49,161 bases of DNA from an uncultured Chelatococcus sp. GTDB lineage: Bacteria; Pseudomonadota; Alphaproteobacteria; Rhizobiales; Beijerinckiaceae. The position numbers and the translations under genes are program-made. The notes under the pieces are model-generated. The model had not been told where the DNA came from and did not search any database. It saw nothing but the letters and a program-made list of their open reading frames with translations. Below, piece after piece: positions 9,169 through 19,058 of the stretch (position 1 is its first letter; the number at the start of each line of letters is the position of its first letter). The stretch spans positions 1-49,161 of the forward strand of contig CALMIK010000053.1 in the NCBI GenBank assembly GCA_937863995.1, in the 5' to 3' direction.

Positions 9169-11820
9169 ATGCGTGTCGTCGTCACTCTTGTCGTCGCGTT
9201 AGTCGCTATTGCCCATGCGGGTCTTTGGGCAATCTCGCAGGAGAAGACATCGGCTCCCGATGTTCCCATCCAGCTTTCCTCCGTCTCCTACGCTCCGTTC
9301 GGCAAGGATGCCAACCCGGAAAACGGCGACCGCGCCACCGAGGAGCAGATCCGGGCCGACATGAAGGTGCTGGCGCCGTTCACGCGGGCCGTGCGCACCT
9401 ATGCCTCGACCGCCGGGCAGGAGCTCGTCGCGCCGATCGCGGCCGAGTTCGGCCTCAAGACCTCGGTCGGTATCTGGCTGGACAAGAACACCGAGCGCAA
9501 CGAGGCGGAGATCACCAACGCCGTCGAGGCGGCGAAGCGCACCGGCAACGTCAGCTCGATCGTGGTCGGCAACGAAACCGTGTTCCGCGACGACCTCAAG
9601 GTGCCGGAGCTGATCCAGTACATCCAGCGCGTGCGCCGCGAAACCGGGCTGCCGGTGACCACCGGCGATATTCCCTCGGTCTGGTTCGAGCACCCCGAGC
9701 TGGTGGCGGCCGTGGACTTCATCGCCGTGCACATCCTGCCCTACTGGGAAGGCGTGCCGGAGGACAAGGCGGTCGAGCAGGCCATCAGTGTGTTCACCAA
9801 GCTGCGCGAAACCTACCCCGGCAAGCACGTCGTCATCGCCGAGTTCGGCTGGCCGAGCGCCGGTTACAACATGAAGGTCGCCAACCCCGGCCGCGCCATC
9901 CAGGCGCAGGTCATCCGGGAGTTCCTGGCACGCGCCGAGCAGGTCGGCGCCGACTACAACATCATCGAAGCCATCGACCAGCCGTGGAAGTTCTTCGAAG
10001 GCTCCGTCGGCCCCTACTGGGGGCTGTTCGACGCTGACCGCCAGCCCAAGTTCGAGCTGACTGGCCTCATCACCCATACCGACTGGTGGAAGCTCGCGGG
10101 GATCGCGGTGCTCATCGGCCTGCTGCTGTCGCTGCCGATCTTCACCCTCGCCGGGGTGACGCTGCCGCAGGCGGTGCTGCTCGCCGGCGCCGCCAACATG
10201 GCCGGCGCCTGGTTCGCGGTCGTCATCGAATACTGGTACATGCATTACTTCACCTGGGGCGGAGCGGTGGCGCTCGGGCTCGGGCTGCTGTTGCTCATTC
10301 CCCTCGTGATGATCGCGATGAGCCGCATCCAGGAAATCGCGCAGATTGCCTTCGGCGAGGCTCCCTCGCGACTTCTGTCCACGGGGGCGCAGACGGCCGC
10401 GGCCGATTCGGACGCCGCAGGATATGCGCCCAAGGTGTCGATCCACATCCCGGCCTACCGTGAAAACCCGGAGATGCTGAAGGAGACGCTTTCCAGCGTG
10501 GCGCGCCTCCAGTACCCCAACTTCGAGTGCGTGGTGGCCATTAACAACACGCCCGATCCCGCCTTCTGGGAGCCGATCGAGGAGCACTGCCGCCAACTCG
10601 GCGAGCGGTTCAAGTTCCTCAACCTGGTCGACGTGAAGGGCTTCAAGGCCGGCGCGCTGCGCCTGGCGCTGGAGCACACCGCCGAGGACGCCGAGATCAT
10701 CGGCGTGATCGACGCCGACTACGTGGTCGACCCCGCGTGGCTGCGCGACCTCGTGCCCGCCTTCGCCGATCCGCAGGTCGGCATCGTGCAGGCGCCGCAG
10801 GACCACCGCGACGGCGACCAGTCCGTGATGCACAACATCATGAACGCGGAATACGCCGGATTCTTCGACATCGGCATGGTGCAGCGCAACGAATCCGATT
10901 CGATCGTGGTGCACGGCACGATGTGCCTGCTGCGCCGTTCGGCGCTGGCCGCCGCGGGCAACTGGCCGTCGGAGACGATCTGCGAGGACACCGACCTCGG
11001 CCTCAGCATCATGCAGCTCGGCTACCGCGCCTTCTACACCAACCGCCGCTACGGCTGGGGGCTGCTGCCGGACACCTTCGAGGCGTTCCGCAAGCAGCGT
11101 CACCGCTGGGCATACGGCGGCGTGCAGATCGTCAAGAAGCATTGGCGGCGCATGCTGCCGGGCAGCACCGTCAGCCTTTCCGCCAACCAGAAGCGCGAGT
11201 TCACCATCGGCTGGATCAACTGGCTCGGCGCCGAGAGCCTCGGCGTGCTCGTCGCCATCCTGAACCTGCTGTGGGTGCCGATCGTGGTCTTCGCCGGCAT
11301 CGCCATCCCGGACCGCATCCTGACGCTGCCGATCATCGCGGCTTTCACGGTGTCGGTACTGCACTTCGCCTGCACCTACGGCCTGCGCGTGCGCATCCCG
11401 GTGCGGCAGATGGTGGGCGCGGCGATCGCCGCCATGAGCGTGCAGTTCGTGGTGGCGAAGGCTGTCGCCGACGGCGTCGTCAAGGACAACCTGCCCTTCA
11501 CCGTCACTGCCAAGGGCGGCAAGAAGAAGAAGGGCGCCTACTTCACCGCGTTCTGGGAAGCCGTGCTCGGTGGCCTGCTCGTGGCAGCGGCGGGCCTCGT
11601 ATTCTTCACCAACAGCAACGAGGTGCGCGAGATCAACATCTACGCGCTGGTGCTGATGGTGCAGAGCCTGCCCTTCCTCGCGGCCACCGGTATCGCGCTG
11701 CTGGAAGGCTCGCGCTTCAACGAGTTCGCCTACTGGGCAAGCCTCAGGGTGCGCGTCGCCAACGCCCTGCCCCGCTGGGCGCGCCCGGCCGCCGCCACGC
11801 CGCTCACGCCCGCGCAATAG
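9169..11820 (+). CDS. ndvB: Bradyrhizobium-type beta-1,3/1,6-glucan synthase, GH17-GT2 (NdvB-like)
   Basis: An 883-residue inner-membrane protein. A signal anchor at 1-24 leads into a periplasmic GH17 domain (about 35-300) with GNETVF (E136) and IAEFGWPSAG (E225). Two or three membrane segments (308-385) follow. Next is a cytoplasmic GT2 domain with VSIHIPAYRENP (423-434), the DAD metal motif (515-517), ED (606-607) and QRHRW (643-647). Further membrane segments close the protein. This architecture is that of the Bradyrhizobium NdvB enzyme, which polymerises UDP-glucose into cyclic beta-1,3/1,6-glucans; it is unrelated to the large Sinorhizobium NdvB. Such glucans serve osmoadaptation and plant interaction. 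Start chosen at ATG 9169 (GGATGTGAA upstream, signal anchor at once); the frame is open to 9079. A T-tailed terminator follows. Confidence 0.92.
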   Translation: MRVVVTLVVALVAIAHAGLWAISQEKTSAPDVPIQLSSVSYAPFGKDANPENGDRATEEQIRADMKVLAPFTRAVRTYASTAGQELVAPIAAEFGLKTSVGIWLDKNTERNEAEITNAVEAAKRTGNVSSIVVGNETVFRDDLKVPELIQYIQRVRRETGLPVTTGDIPSVWFEHPELVAAVDFIAVHILPYWEGVPEDKAVEQAISVFTKLRETYPGKHVVIAEFGWPSAGYNMKVANPGRAIQAQVIREFLARAEQVGADYNIIEAIDQPWKFFEGSVGPYWGLFDADRQPKFELTGLITHTDWWKLAGIAVLIGLLLSLPIFTLAGVTLPQAVLLAGAANMAGAWFAVVIEYWYMHYFTWGGAVALGLGLLLLIPLVMIAMSRIQEIAQIAFGEAPSRLLSTGAQTAAADSDAAGYAPKVSIHIPAYRENPEMLKETLSSVARLQYPNFECVVAINNTPDPAFWEPIEEHCRQLGERFKFLNLVDVKGFKAGALRLALEHTAEDAEIIGVIDADYVVDPAWLRDLVPAFADPQVGIVQAPQDHRDGDQSVMHNIMNAEYAGFFDIGMVQRNESDSIVVHGTMCLLRRSALAAAGNWPSETICEDTDLGLSIMQLGYRAFYTNRRYGWGLLPDTFEAFRKQRHRWAYGGVQIVKKHWRRMLPGSTVSLSANQKREFTIGWINWLGAESLGVLVAILNLLWVPIVVFAGIAIPDRILTLPIIAAFTVSVLHFACTYGLRVRIPVRQMVGAAIAAMSVQFVVAKAVADGVVKDNLPFTVTAKGGKKKKGAYFTAFWEAVLGGLLVAAAGLVFFTNSNEVREINIYALVLMVQSLPFLAATGIALLEGSRFNEFAYWASLRVRVANALPRWARPAAATPLTPAQ

Positions 11821-11845
11821 CGGCAGCTGCCGCGAAAACAACACG

Positions 11846-11875
11846 GGAGGCGCGTCATACGCGCCTCCTTTTTTT
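11846..11875 (+). terminator. Intrinsic terminator of the glucan synthase gene
   Basis: A 10-bp GC-rich stem (11846-11855 with 11859-11868), a CAT loop and seven Ts (11869-11875), 25 bases after the stop codon. Classical rho-independent terminator. Confidence 0.95.
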
Positions 11876-11947
11876 GTCGCGCTACCCCGTTTTCGACGAG
11901 TTACACACAGGGGTGCACATGGGGCGTTTTTTGTTTGTGAAGGATGC

Positions 11948-11976
11948 TTGACACTCCCCGCCGCGACCGTTAATTC
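11948..11976 (+). promoter_or_regulatory. Promoter of tRNA-Asp
   Basis: Consensus -35 TTGACA (11948-11953), 17-base spacer, -10 TAATTC (11971-11976). Transcription would start near 11983, about 30 bases before the mature tRNA. Confidence 0.75.
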
Positions 11977-12013
11977 ACAATCACCGCAGCGGACAACAAG
12001 TCCTAGCCGCTCC

Positions 12014-13391
<1,378 letters not shown>

Positions 13392-13393
13392 GT

Positions 13394-13663
13394 CTACAGC
13401 CTCGACAGCCGATCGCTGACAACGTCGCCAGCGTGCCGCAGGCCATTGTTCTGCGCAAGCCCGTACAAGCGCGCATGCCGTTGCTTGCGCCAAAGGTCGA
13501 TTGCGTCGAGGTCGAAGTTTCCGGTGGTGGCGTCGGGAGGCGGGAACTGCCGCGTCAGAAGATCGGGAAGTGCCCGTTGGAATTCGGCCTCTGTCAGGCC
13601 GAGCCGGCGGGCTGCGGCAATCGGCGGAACATCGCGTGGTTCGATGCGGAAGCGGATGGCCAT
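13394..13663 (-). CDS. Small excisionase-like protein
   Basis: An 89-residue basic protein with a winged-helix-like pattern: IAAARRLGLTEAEFQRALPDL, then a loop, then DLDAIDLWRKQRHARLYGL, which resembles the AlpA/MerR-type helix-turn-helix of phage excisionases. Its position directly before the integrase, with the two genes almost touching, supports a recombination directionality factor. The assignment rests on position and fold pattern, not on a close match. GGAGGGG precedes the ATG. It overlaps the upstream gene in a TGATG junction. Confidence 0.6.
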   Translation of the reverse strand: MAIRFRIEPRDVPPIAAARRLGLTEAEFQRALPDLLTRQFPPPDATTGNFDLDAIDLWRKQRHARLYGLAQNNGLRHAGDVVSDRLSRL

Positions 13664-13935
13664 CAGATCACCCCTCCCCGCCTTCGGCTGCGACTGCCGT
13701 CTGGGCGGTCGAAGTAATTTTCGCGGTTGGCCATCAGATCGGCCTTGAGCTTGTCCGCATCGGCATCGTTACCCGCCGCCCTGTGGGCAATTACCCAGAT
13801 CGCATTTGCAACGGCGTAATACCGATCCGCAGGCATCCAGCACGAACAAAAGCGAACCATCTCGTCAGCGATGTCGAGCATCTGGTAGAGCTCATCATTG
13901 GGCAGGGTCACGGTTCGGGGAGAATTAGGAGGCAT
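13663..13935 (-). CDS. Hypothetical phage protein, 90 aa
   Basis: Not recognised. A mixed acidic/basic protein with a largely helical middle (NDELYQMLDIADEMVRFCSCWMP) and a basic C-terminus (SRSRRRGG). GGAAAGAGA precedes the ATG. The stop overlaps the next start by one base (TGATG) and the start overlaps the preceding gene, so it is part of the tightly packed leftward operon. Confidence 0.65.
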   Translation of the reverse strand: MPPNSPRTVTLPNDELYQMLDIADEMVRFCSCWMPADRYYAVANAIWVIAHRAAGNDADADKLKADLMANRENYFDRPDGSRSRRRGGVI

Positions 13936-14566
13936 CGCCGGTCTCTTTCCGGGCTCGGATGGCGGCGGCTATCGCCGTGACTGTTCTGCCAAGATTAGCC
14001 TCCGCCACCTTCGCGCACGCCTCGCGCTCTTCTTCCAGTACGGTCGACAGTGCTTCCTCGGAGCTCACCGTAAGCAGCACGTCGCGCCATACGGATTTGC
14101 GCTCTTCGCCCAGCGCTTGCTTGAGCGCGAAGCCCAGCGCGGCGTGCTGCGCCAGCGCTTTTTCGGCGGCCTCGGCGCGGTCTTTCCAAAACGCCACATC
14201 GTCTGCAAACCGCGCAGCCACGTCACCCGTGATGCCCGCCGCATATTCCGCGGCGAAGGCGGCAATGAACTCCTCGGCTGTGCGCATATCGCTATTATCA
14301 ATGCACCAGCGACTCGTTGCTCGCCTTGCCCTATTCACCAGATCGTCGACCATGTCGTCGCGGTGCGCATCGATAGCTGCCATGATCGCTTCCGCGATCA
14401 CTGCAGCGTTGCGAAGCTCGTCGTCACGATCATTGGAGAAGTGACTGTTTATGCCGGTGATGGTGGTGACCAGCGCGGAGATGACGACATTGCTGTCGTG
14501 GCCAGTGACGGTGTCGATGATTTTCAGGGCAAGGTCCGCGACATGCCGGGGATCGGGTGCGGTCAT
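13925..14566 (-). CDS. Hypothetical phage protein, 213 aa, helical
   Basis: Not recognised as a functional family. It is rich in Ala and acidic residues and mostly helical. The C-terminal part (EEREACAKVAEANLG followed by AIAAAIRARKE) is a motif common at the end of small phage proteins of unknown role. A likely coiled-coil segment precedes it (FWKDRAEAAEKALAQHAA). It overlaps the next gene by 11 bases and lies three bases after the sliding clamp gene, so it is cotranscribed with it. Confidence 0.65.
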   Translation of the reverse strand: MTAPDPRHVADLALKIIDTVTGHDSNVVISALVTTITGINSHFSNDRDDELRNAAVIAEAIMAAIDAHRDDMVDDLVNRARRATSRWCIDNSDMRTAEEFIAAFAAEYAAGITGDVAARFADDVAFWKDRAEAAEKALAQHAALGFALKQALGEERKSVWRDVLLTVSSEEALSTVLEEEREACAKVAEANLGRTVTAIAAAIRARKETGDAS

Positions 14567-14569
14567 CTT

Positions 14570-15676
14570 TCAAACCCTCATCGGCATGATGACAATGATA
14601 TTTTCAGCGTGGTCGCCGTCGGCGCGCAGGATCACGGGGGAGCCGGGGTCGGTGATTTCCAGCGTCAACGTGCCGTCTGGCAGGTGTGACAGCGCCTCGA
14701 GCAGGTATTTGCCGTTGAGGCCCAGCGCCACGTCGGCCGGGCCGGCGTGGTCGAGCGTGTCCTCGGCGTCGCCGGCATCGGGGTTGCGGGTCGAGAGGGT
14801 CAGCTGACCGGCCTCGAAGGCGAGTTTCACGGCGTTGCCGCGCTCGCCAGCCACCGTCATCACGCGTTCGACGCCCGTCTTCAGCGGTGCGCTCTCCACT
14901 TCCACCCGCGTGTCGCCGCCACGCGGTATCACCCGGCGGTAATCCGGAAAGGTGCCGTCGATCAGCTTCGAGGCGAGGCGCACGCCGCCGGCTTCGATCG
15001 TGATCTTCGATTCTGTGAGGCCGACGCGCAGGCTGCCGGTCTTCGGCAGGATCTTGTCGAGGATGGCCGCTGCTTTGCGCGGCACGATCACGCCCTTCCA
15101 ATCCTGCGGCGCGGTGGCTGCCGGCAGGAAGCGCTTGGCGAGGCGGTGGCCATCGGTGGCCACCAGCATGAGCCCGCCCTCAGACGGGTGCAGGTAGATG
15201 CCGTTGAGATAGTAACGCGTTTCCTCGGTGGAGATGGCGAAGCGCACGCCCGCCAGCGCCGCGGCCAGCGCCGGCGCGTCGACCTCGAAAGTGAGCGCCG
15301 GCTCGCCGGTTTCGAGCGTCGGGAAATCCGCCTCCGGCAGTGTGGCGAGCGAGAAGCGCGAGCGGCCGGAGCGCAGCGAAATGCCGTCCCGCTGGTCCCC
15401 GGTGGGCTTCACGGTGACGTTCGTTCCGTCGCCGAGCTTGCGGACGATGTCGCGCAGCAGATGCGCCGGCACGGTGACGGGCGCGAAATCGAGATCCACG
15501 TCCGCCTCGAAGGCGACGGTCGCCTCGATGTCGAGATCCGTCATCCGCGCGCAGAGGCCGGCAGGCGCGCGGTCGATCAGCACGTTGGAGAGAATCGGGA
15601 TCGTGTTGCGCCGCTCGACGATGTCGCCAGAGAGCGCCAGCGCCTGGGCGAGCGCGGATTTCGATGCGGTAAACAT
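14570..15676 (-). CDS. dnaN: Phage-encoded DNA polymerase III beta sliding clamp
   Basis: A 368-residue DnaN homologue of normal length. All three clamp domains are present: an N-terminal domain with IVERRNTIPILSNVLI (residues 19-34), a middle domain with RYYLNGIYLHPSEGGLMLVATDGHRLA, and a C-terminal domain with FPDYRRVIPRG and the conserved end IIVIMPMRV. The clamp tethers DNA polymerase to DNA. Its place between DUF2303 and small phage genes in the leftward operon, away from dnaA and recF, shows it is a phage copy rather than the chromosomal gene. No polymerase gene is in the window, so it probably recruits host Pol III or protects phage replication from host control. Confidence 0.95.
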   Translation of the reverse strand: MFTASKSALAQALALSGDIVERRNTIPILSNVLIDRAPAGLCARMTDLDIEATVAFEADVDLDFAPVTVPAHLLRDIVRKLGDGTNVTVKPTGDQRDGISLRSGRSRFSLATLPEADFPTLETGEPALTFEVDAPALAAALAGVRFAISTEETRYYLNGIYLHPSEGGLMLVATDGHRLAKRFLPAATAPQDWKGVIVPRKAAAILDKILPKTGSLRVGLTESKITIEAGGVRLASKLIDGTFPDYRRVIPRGGDTRVEVESAPLKTGVERVMTVAGERGNAVKLAFEAGQLTLSTRNPDAGDAEDTLDHAGPADVALGLNGKYLLEALSHLPDGTLTLEITDPGSPVILRADGDHAENIIVIMPMRV

Positions 15677-15789
15677 GAGCGTGTTCCTGCTGAAGGGGGT
15701 GCCGGGGCAGTCGCCTGCCGCCCCGGCAAGGGCGCTGCTGACAATTCGCCGCCACCGCGCGCGGGCGCACGGCGGGTCGCGGCTTTATT

Positions 15790-16731
15790 TCAGCTGCTAG
15801 TTTCGGGTGCGCCCTGGTAGGCCGGAAGGCCGGTTGCGTCCTCGGCCTGCTTCAGTGCGGCGTTGACGTGGCCGGTGATGTGCAGGTCGGGCCGGTGCAA
15901 CACGAAGAACCACTTCACCGCCCCGCCGGACACCCGGTAGCGCAGCCGCACCGGGATGCGCGCTTTGGCGCCGAGGAAGAACGGCGCGATCGAGATGATG
16001 AAAAGCCCCGGCACGACGAGCTTGTTGCCTGCGGCGTCGCGATGCTCTTCCTCGAACGAGATTTCGCCCTCGCCCGATTGCAGCACGATGTTGCTGCGCA
16101 CCCGCGTCTCGGCGTGCACCTTGAGCCCGCGCGAGAGCGTGACGATCTCGGCCGGGGTCGCCGTCTTGAGGCCGAAGGTATCTTCGTATTCCCGGCGCTC
16201 GTCGTCCGTCGGCGCGGCGAGATCGGCGATTCGATCCTCGATCCACTCGGCGAACTCGGCCTGCGTCAGCACCTCGCCGCTCTGCTTCTTCCAGGCTTTC
16301 CATTCGTCCGACAGCGGGAACGGGTAATGAATGCGGTGCTGGCCGTTGTCGGCGCGCCCGCCCTCGAGCTCGTGATAATCGATGACGGCGGTGAACGACG
16401 GCGCGTTCCAGTCCGTATTGGCGAAGATCGCGGAGTTGCCCGTCTGGTGCCGGTCGACGAGGTCGATGAAGCTCTCGAGCGTGGTCACGGTCGCCGTGCC
16501 GCGCTTGCGCTCCGGGTGGGTGCGGTATTCCTCGAAGTGCTTTTTCAGGCTGTGCGCCTGGCCGCTGTTGCGGTCGAGGAAAACCGGCACCAGAGACGGC
16601 AGCCCCTCGCGCTCGCTGCCAAAATAGGCCGGGACGATGGCGCTGCCGGCTTCGTCCGCCAGCTTGCGGATCGCATCGATGTCGAGTGTGAGCGGAACGG
16701 TAGCGGCGTTGGTCTGATCGGCGTCGGTCAT
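15790..16731 (-). CDS. DUF2303 family phage protein
   Basis: A 313-residue protein typical of the DUF2303 family, which is widespread in phage early regions near SSB, RecT-like or clamp genes. Family features seen are LVPVFLDRNSGQAHSLKKHFEEYRTHPERKRGTA-type N-terminal segments, the DYHE motif after the TAVI strand, FPLSDEWKAWKKQSG, AEFAEWIEDRIADLA, and the late block LRYRVSGGAVKWFFVLHRPD. The biochemical role is unknown; an association with recombination or DNA binding is inferred from neighbours only. ATG at 16731 with AAGGAAT upstream. About 110 bases separate it from dnaN. Confidence 0.88.
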   Translation of the reverse strand: MTDADQTNAATVPLTLDIDAIRKLADEAGSAIVPAYFGSEREGLPSLVPVFLDRNSGQAHSLKKHFEEYRTHPERKRGTATVTTLESFIDLVDRHQTGNSAIFANTDWNAPSFTAVIDYHELEGGRADNGQHRIHYPFPLSDEWKAWKKQSGEVLTQAEFAEWIEDRIADLAAPTDDERREYEDTFGLKTATPAEIVTLSRGLKVHAETRVRSNIVLQSGEGEISFEEEHRDAAGNKLVVPGLFIISIAPFFLGAKARIPVRLRYRVSGGAVKWFFVLHRPDLHITGHVNAALKQAEDATGLPAYQGAPETSS

Positions 16732-16780
16732 TTGTCATCAATTCCTTTTCAGGTCGGTGGAAATTGCTCGGGCGGGCGCG

Positions 16781-17128
16781 TCAGGCGCGCGCGCGTTCGC
16801 CGATCTCGCGCGGGCCGGCGAACATGTCGTTCTGCTGGGGATGCTCGGTGGAGAGCGCGCCGCTGTCCGTCACCCAATAGATGGACGAGCGGCGGGGAAG
16901 GTTCGGCACCTTCGAGGTGATGTTGGCGTTGATCGTCACCATGCCGCCGGCGACGGACAGGCCGAGTTTCAACACGACCTCGCCTTTGAACGCCCGCTTC
17001 GGATCGTCGTGAGACAGGCCGTTGAGCTCTGCCAGCGTCGTCTGCAGTTTGCCGGAAAGCGCCTCGTTGAGCTCGCCGCCCTCGAGCATGCCGACCAGCG
17101 TCTGGCTGTCGCGGATAAGATTCGTCAC
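16781..17128 (-). CDS. Hypothetical phage protein of the DUF2303 neighbourhood, 115 aa
   Basis: Not recognised as a named family. The N-terminal half is helical and acidic (SQTLVGMLEGGELNEALSG). The middle has a strand-rich stretch (EVVLKLGLSVAGGMVTINA) and the end is basic. Genes of this size and pattern commonly lie directly beside DUF2303 in phage operons, so the two may act together. The start is GTG at 17128 with AAGGAAAA upstream. Confidence 0.7.
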   Translation of the reverse strand: MTNLIRDSQTLVGMLEGGELNEALSGKLQTTLAELNGLSHDDPKRAFKGEVVLKLGLSVAGGMVTINANITSKVPNLPRRSSIYWVTDSGALSTEHPQQNDMFAGPREIGERARA

Positions 17129-17144
17129 CGGTGATTTTCCTTTT

Positions 17145-17627
17145 TCAGAAGGGGATATCGTCGTCGAGCGGGTCGTATCCGCCCGTGGTTTGCCCGCCCG
17201 CGTTCGGGCTCGCGCCGCCAGTGGACGGGCGGCCGTAGTCGGCGGCGCTGTCCGCCGCCGGCGGGCGATTGCCGCCGTTGCCGCCGAGCATCTGAATTTT
17301 CGCGTCGAAGCCGGAGAGCACGATTTCCGTCGTCCAGCGGTCCTGGCCGTCGTTGCCCTGGTACTTGCGGGTCTTGATCTGGCCTTCGACCAGCACCGGC
17401 ATGCCCTTTTTGAGGTATTGCTCGGCGATCTTCACCAGCCCCTCGGAAAAGACGACGACGCGGTGCCAGTCTGTGACCTCGCGCTTCTCGCCGGTGGCCT
17501 TGTCGCGCCAGCTCTCGGACGTGGCGAGCGAGAACGTCGCCACCGGCTTGCCCGATTGCGTAGTGCGGATCTCGGGATCGGCGCCGAGGTGGCCGATCAG
17601 CGTGGCGCGGTTGAGGGAAGCAGCCAT
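17145..17627 (-). CDS. ssb: Single-stranded DNA-binding protein
   Basis: A 160-residue SSB. The OB fold spans residues 1-112: LNRATLIGHLGADPEIRTTQ, ATFSLATSESWRDKATGEKR, TDWHRVVVFS, QYLKKGMPVLVEGQIKTRKYQ, then WTTEIVLSGF. A Gly/Pro-rich flexible linker follows, and the tip DDDIPF recruits DNA-processing proteins. It coats single-stranded DNA during phage replication and recombination. The phage location and the neighbouring clamp gene indicate a phage-borne copy. The ATG overlaps the stop of the preceding gene (TGATG). Confidence 0.96.
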   Translation of the reverse strand: MAASLNRATLIGHLGADPEIRTTQSGKPVATFSLATSESWRDKATGEKREVTDWHRVVVFSEGLVKIAEQYLKKGMPVLVEGQIKTRKYQGNDGQDRWTTEIVLSGFDAKIQMLGGNGGNRPPAADSAADYGRPSTGGASPNAGGQTTGGYDPLDDDIPF

Positions 17628-17905
17628 CAGCCCTGCCCTCCCGTCGTCGTTTCACTGCTGTCCGCTTCATCGAGGGCGGCGACAGCTCCGCGTAGCGCCA
17701 CGGCGGCATTGACGGTGAGCACAAGAAAGGCGGCGATGTCGTCTGCAGCGTCATCGTCGGGCAACGCGCCGTCGGGATCGACGGTGAGCACCCGGACGCC
17801 CTTGTCGTCGAGCACCTCGCCGACTTCGCTCTCAGAGACCCGCAGCGGCAGGCTGATGCCGAGGCGCCGAAACGCGCGTATGGGGTTGTGTGCAAGCTCT
17901 TTCAC
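17627..17905 (-). CDS. Hypothetical phage protein, 92 aa
   Basis: Not recognised. The sequence begins VKELAHNPIRAFRRLG and then runs acidic (VDPDGALPDDDAADDIAAFLVL), with a hydrophobic helix near the end. The GTG start at 17905 is chosen because GGGAGA lies 6-11 bases upstream and GTGA overlaps the stop of the preceding gene. The frame upstream of this point is the antisense-like shadow of its neighbour. Confidence 0.65.
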   Translation of the reverse strand: MKELAHNPIRAFRRLGISLPLRVSESEVGEVLDDKGVRVLTVDPDGALPDDDAADDIAAFLVLTVNAAVALRGAVAALDEADSSETTTGGQG

Positions 17906-18099
17906 TGGGAACTCTCCCGGATGCGTTTGATCTTGAGGATCGGCCCGCGGTGGGGCGCGTGCGAGAGGCGGCGCGCCTGCGCGGCGTCGGCCGCGAGCCT
18001 GTCGATGACGACGCCGTCGGCGTAATACACGCGGAACCGCACGGGCTCCGCGGCAGCCACAGACTGGTCGCCCGGCGATTTCTTCCGCCGGCCCTCCAT
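17902..18099 (-). CDS. Hypothetical phage protein, 65 aa
   Basis: Not recognised. A small basic protein with a central VRFRVYYADGVVIDRLAADA segment and a basic end (GPILKIKRIRESS). The ATG at 18099 overlaps the stop of the preceding gene (TGATG), and its own stop overlaps the next start (GTGA). The junctions support a real gene despite its small size. Confidence 0.6.
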   Translation of the reverse strand: MEGRRKKSPGDQSVAAAEPVRFRVYYADGVVIDRLAADAAQARRLSHAPHRGPILKIKRIRESSQ

Positions 18100-18344
18100 C
18101 ACGCGGCCATCCGCAGCGGGAGAGAACCGGCGCGCCGGCGCGCGTCGAACAGGTCGGCATAAGCGCGCTGCACCCGGTCGAGCAGCAACAGCATCGCCGC
18201 GCCCGAGCGGCCGGTGAACCCGATGCCGCGTTCTTCCAGCCGTTGCGCGGCGTGGTGGGGGCGCTCGTTCGGGTCGATGCCGGCCGCGATCAGCGCCTGC
18301 AGGCGCACGAGGATATCGAGCTCGTCCGTGGTGATGTGGCTCAT
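18099..18344 (-). CDS. Hypothetical phage protein, 81 aa
   Basis: Not recognised. An almost entirely helical 81-residue protein: TDELDILVRLQALIAAGIDP, a short linker, then GAAMLLLLDRVQRAYADLFDARRRAG. ATG at 18344 with GGGAG upstream. The start overlaps the stop of the HD-domain gene by four bases (ATGA). Confidence 0.65.
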   Translation of the reverse strand: MSHITTDELDILVRLQALIAAGIDPNERPHHAAQRLEERGIGFTGRSGAAMLLLLDRVQRAYADLFDARRRAGSLPLRMAA

Positions 18345-19048
18345 GATTGCGCGCTCCCGTGGGGCCAGACGAACCGGCGCAGCTGGACAAGGAATTCGGA
18401 TTCGGCCTTCATCGTGCCCCACGGCTCGATGACCGCGCGCACACTTGGCGCCGGATAGCGCGACATCGGCAGCGCCTTGCGCGCGGCCGGGCCGAACAGC
18501 GCCTCGGCCTCCGCCGCCATCATCCGCGCGTCCATGCGTTTGATCACGGCCGCCGTGCGCCGGTTCCACGCCCACGGCGGGGGCAGGTTTGCGGCGGCAT
18601 AGATGGCGTCGTCCCACGCGGACTTGATGAGCGCGATGGCGTCGAGAAACGCGTCGCCGGTATCGCCGCCCTCGCGCATCGTCGCCACGATCAGGTTGGT
18701 GACCGGCGTGGCGATATCGCCGATGGCGTATTCGTGCGCGTCGTGCAGCAGGAAAAGCCCGGCGGTGAGCGCCGTCTCACCCTCCGTCAGCAATGCCTGC
18801 GCACCCATGACGCTGTGCTGGGCAACGGAGATCGGCAGGCCGCGCCCGCTCCCCTGCCCGGCGCCGGTGAAACGGGCTATGCGGGCAAGGCGCGCGGCGA
18901 CATCGGTGAAGTCAATCATACCGGCACGGGGCGCGGCCAGATCGGCCAGCCGCCCGTCCGGCATGAACGACGGGATCGGCTCGCCGCAGATGCGGCCGGG
19001 GGCCGTGGCGGGATCGGGAGCACAGGCGGGCTCAGCTGACAGGGTCAT
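18341..19048 (-). CDS. HD-domain phosphohydrolase (YfbR-like)
   Basis: A 235-residue HD-superfamily protein. The metal ligands are visible as the His of SVAQHSV (H78), the HD pair in LHDAHEYAIGDIATP (H102, D103) and further acidic residues in the following helices. This pattern matches phage-borne HD hydrolases related to 5'-deoxynucleotidase YfbR, which cleave dNMPs or other small nucleotides. A role in adjusting nucleotide pools during replication fits its neighbours SSB and the clamp but is inferred. The start at 19048 has GAGGG upstream and lies 11 bases after the preceding stop. Confidence 0.8.
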   Translation of the reverse strand: MTLSAEPACAPDPATAPGRICGEPIPSFMPDGRLADLAAPRAGMIDFTDVAARLARIARFTGAGQGSGRGLPISVAQHSVMGAQALLTEGETALTAGLFLLHDAHEYAIGDIATPVTNLIVATMREGGDTGDAFLDAIALIKSAWDDAIYAAANLPPPWAWNRRTAAVIKRMDARMMAAEAEALFGPAARKALPMSRYPAPSVRAVIEPWGTMKAESEFLVQLRRFVWPHGSAQS

Positions 19049-19058
19049 GGCGCGGCCC

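Noticed and set aside
9199..11844. An 881-codon open frame on the minus strand across the glucan synthase gene
   Set aside because: It is rich in His, Asp, Glu and Val in the manner of an antisense shadow of a GC-rich gene and has no recognisable domain. The + strand gene has complete GH17 and GT2 motifs.
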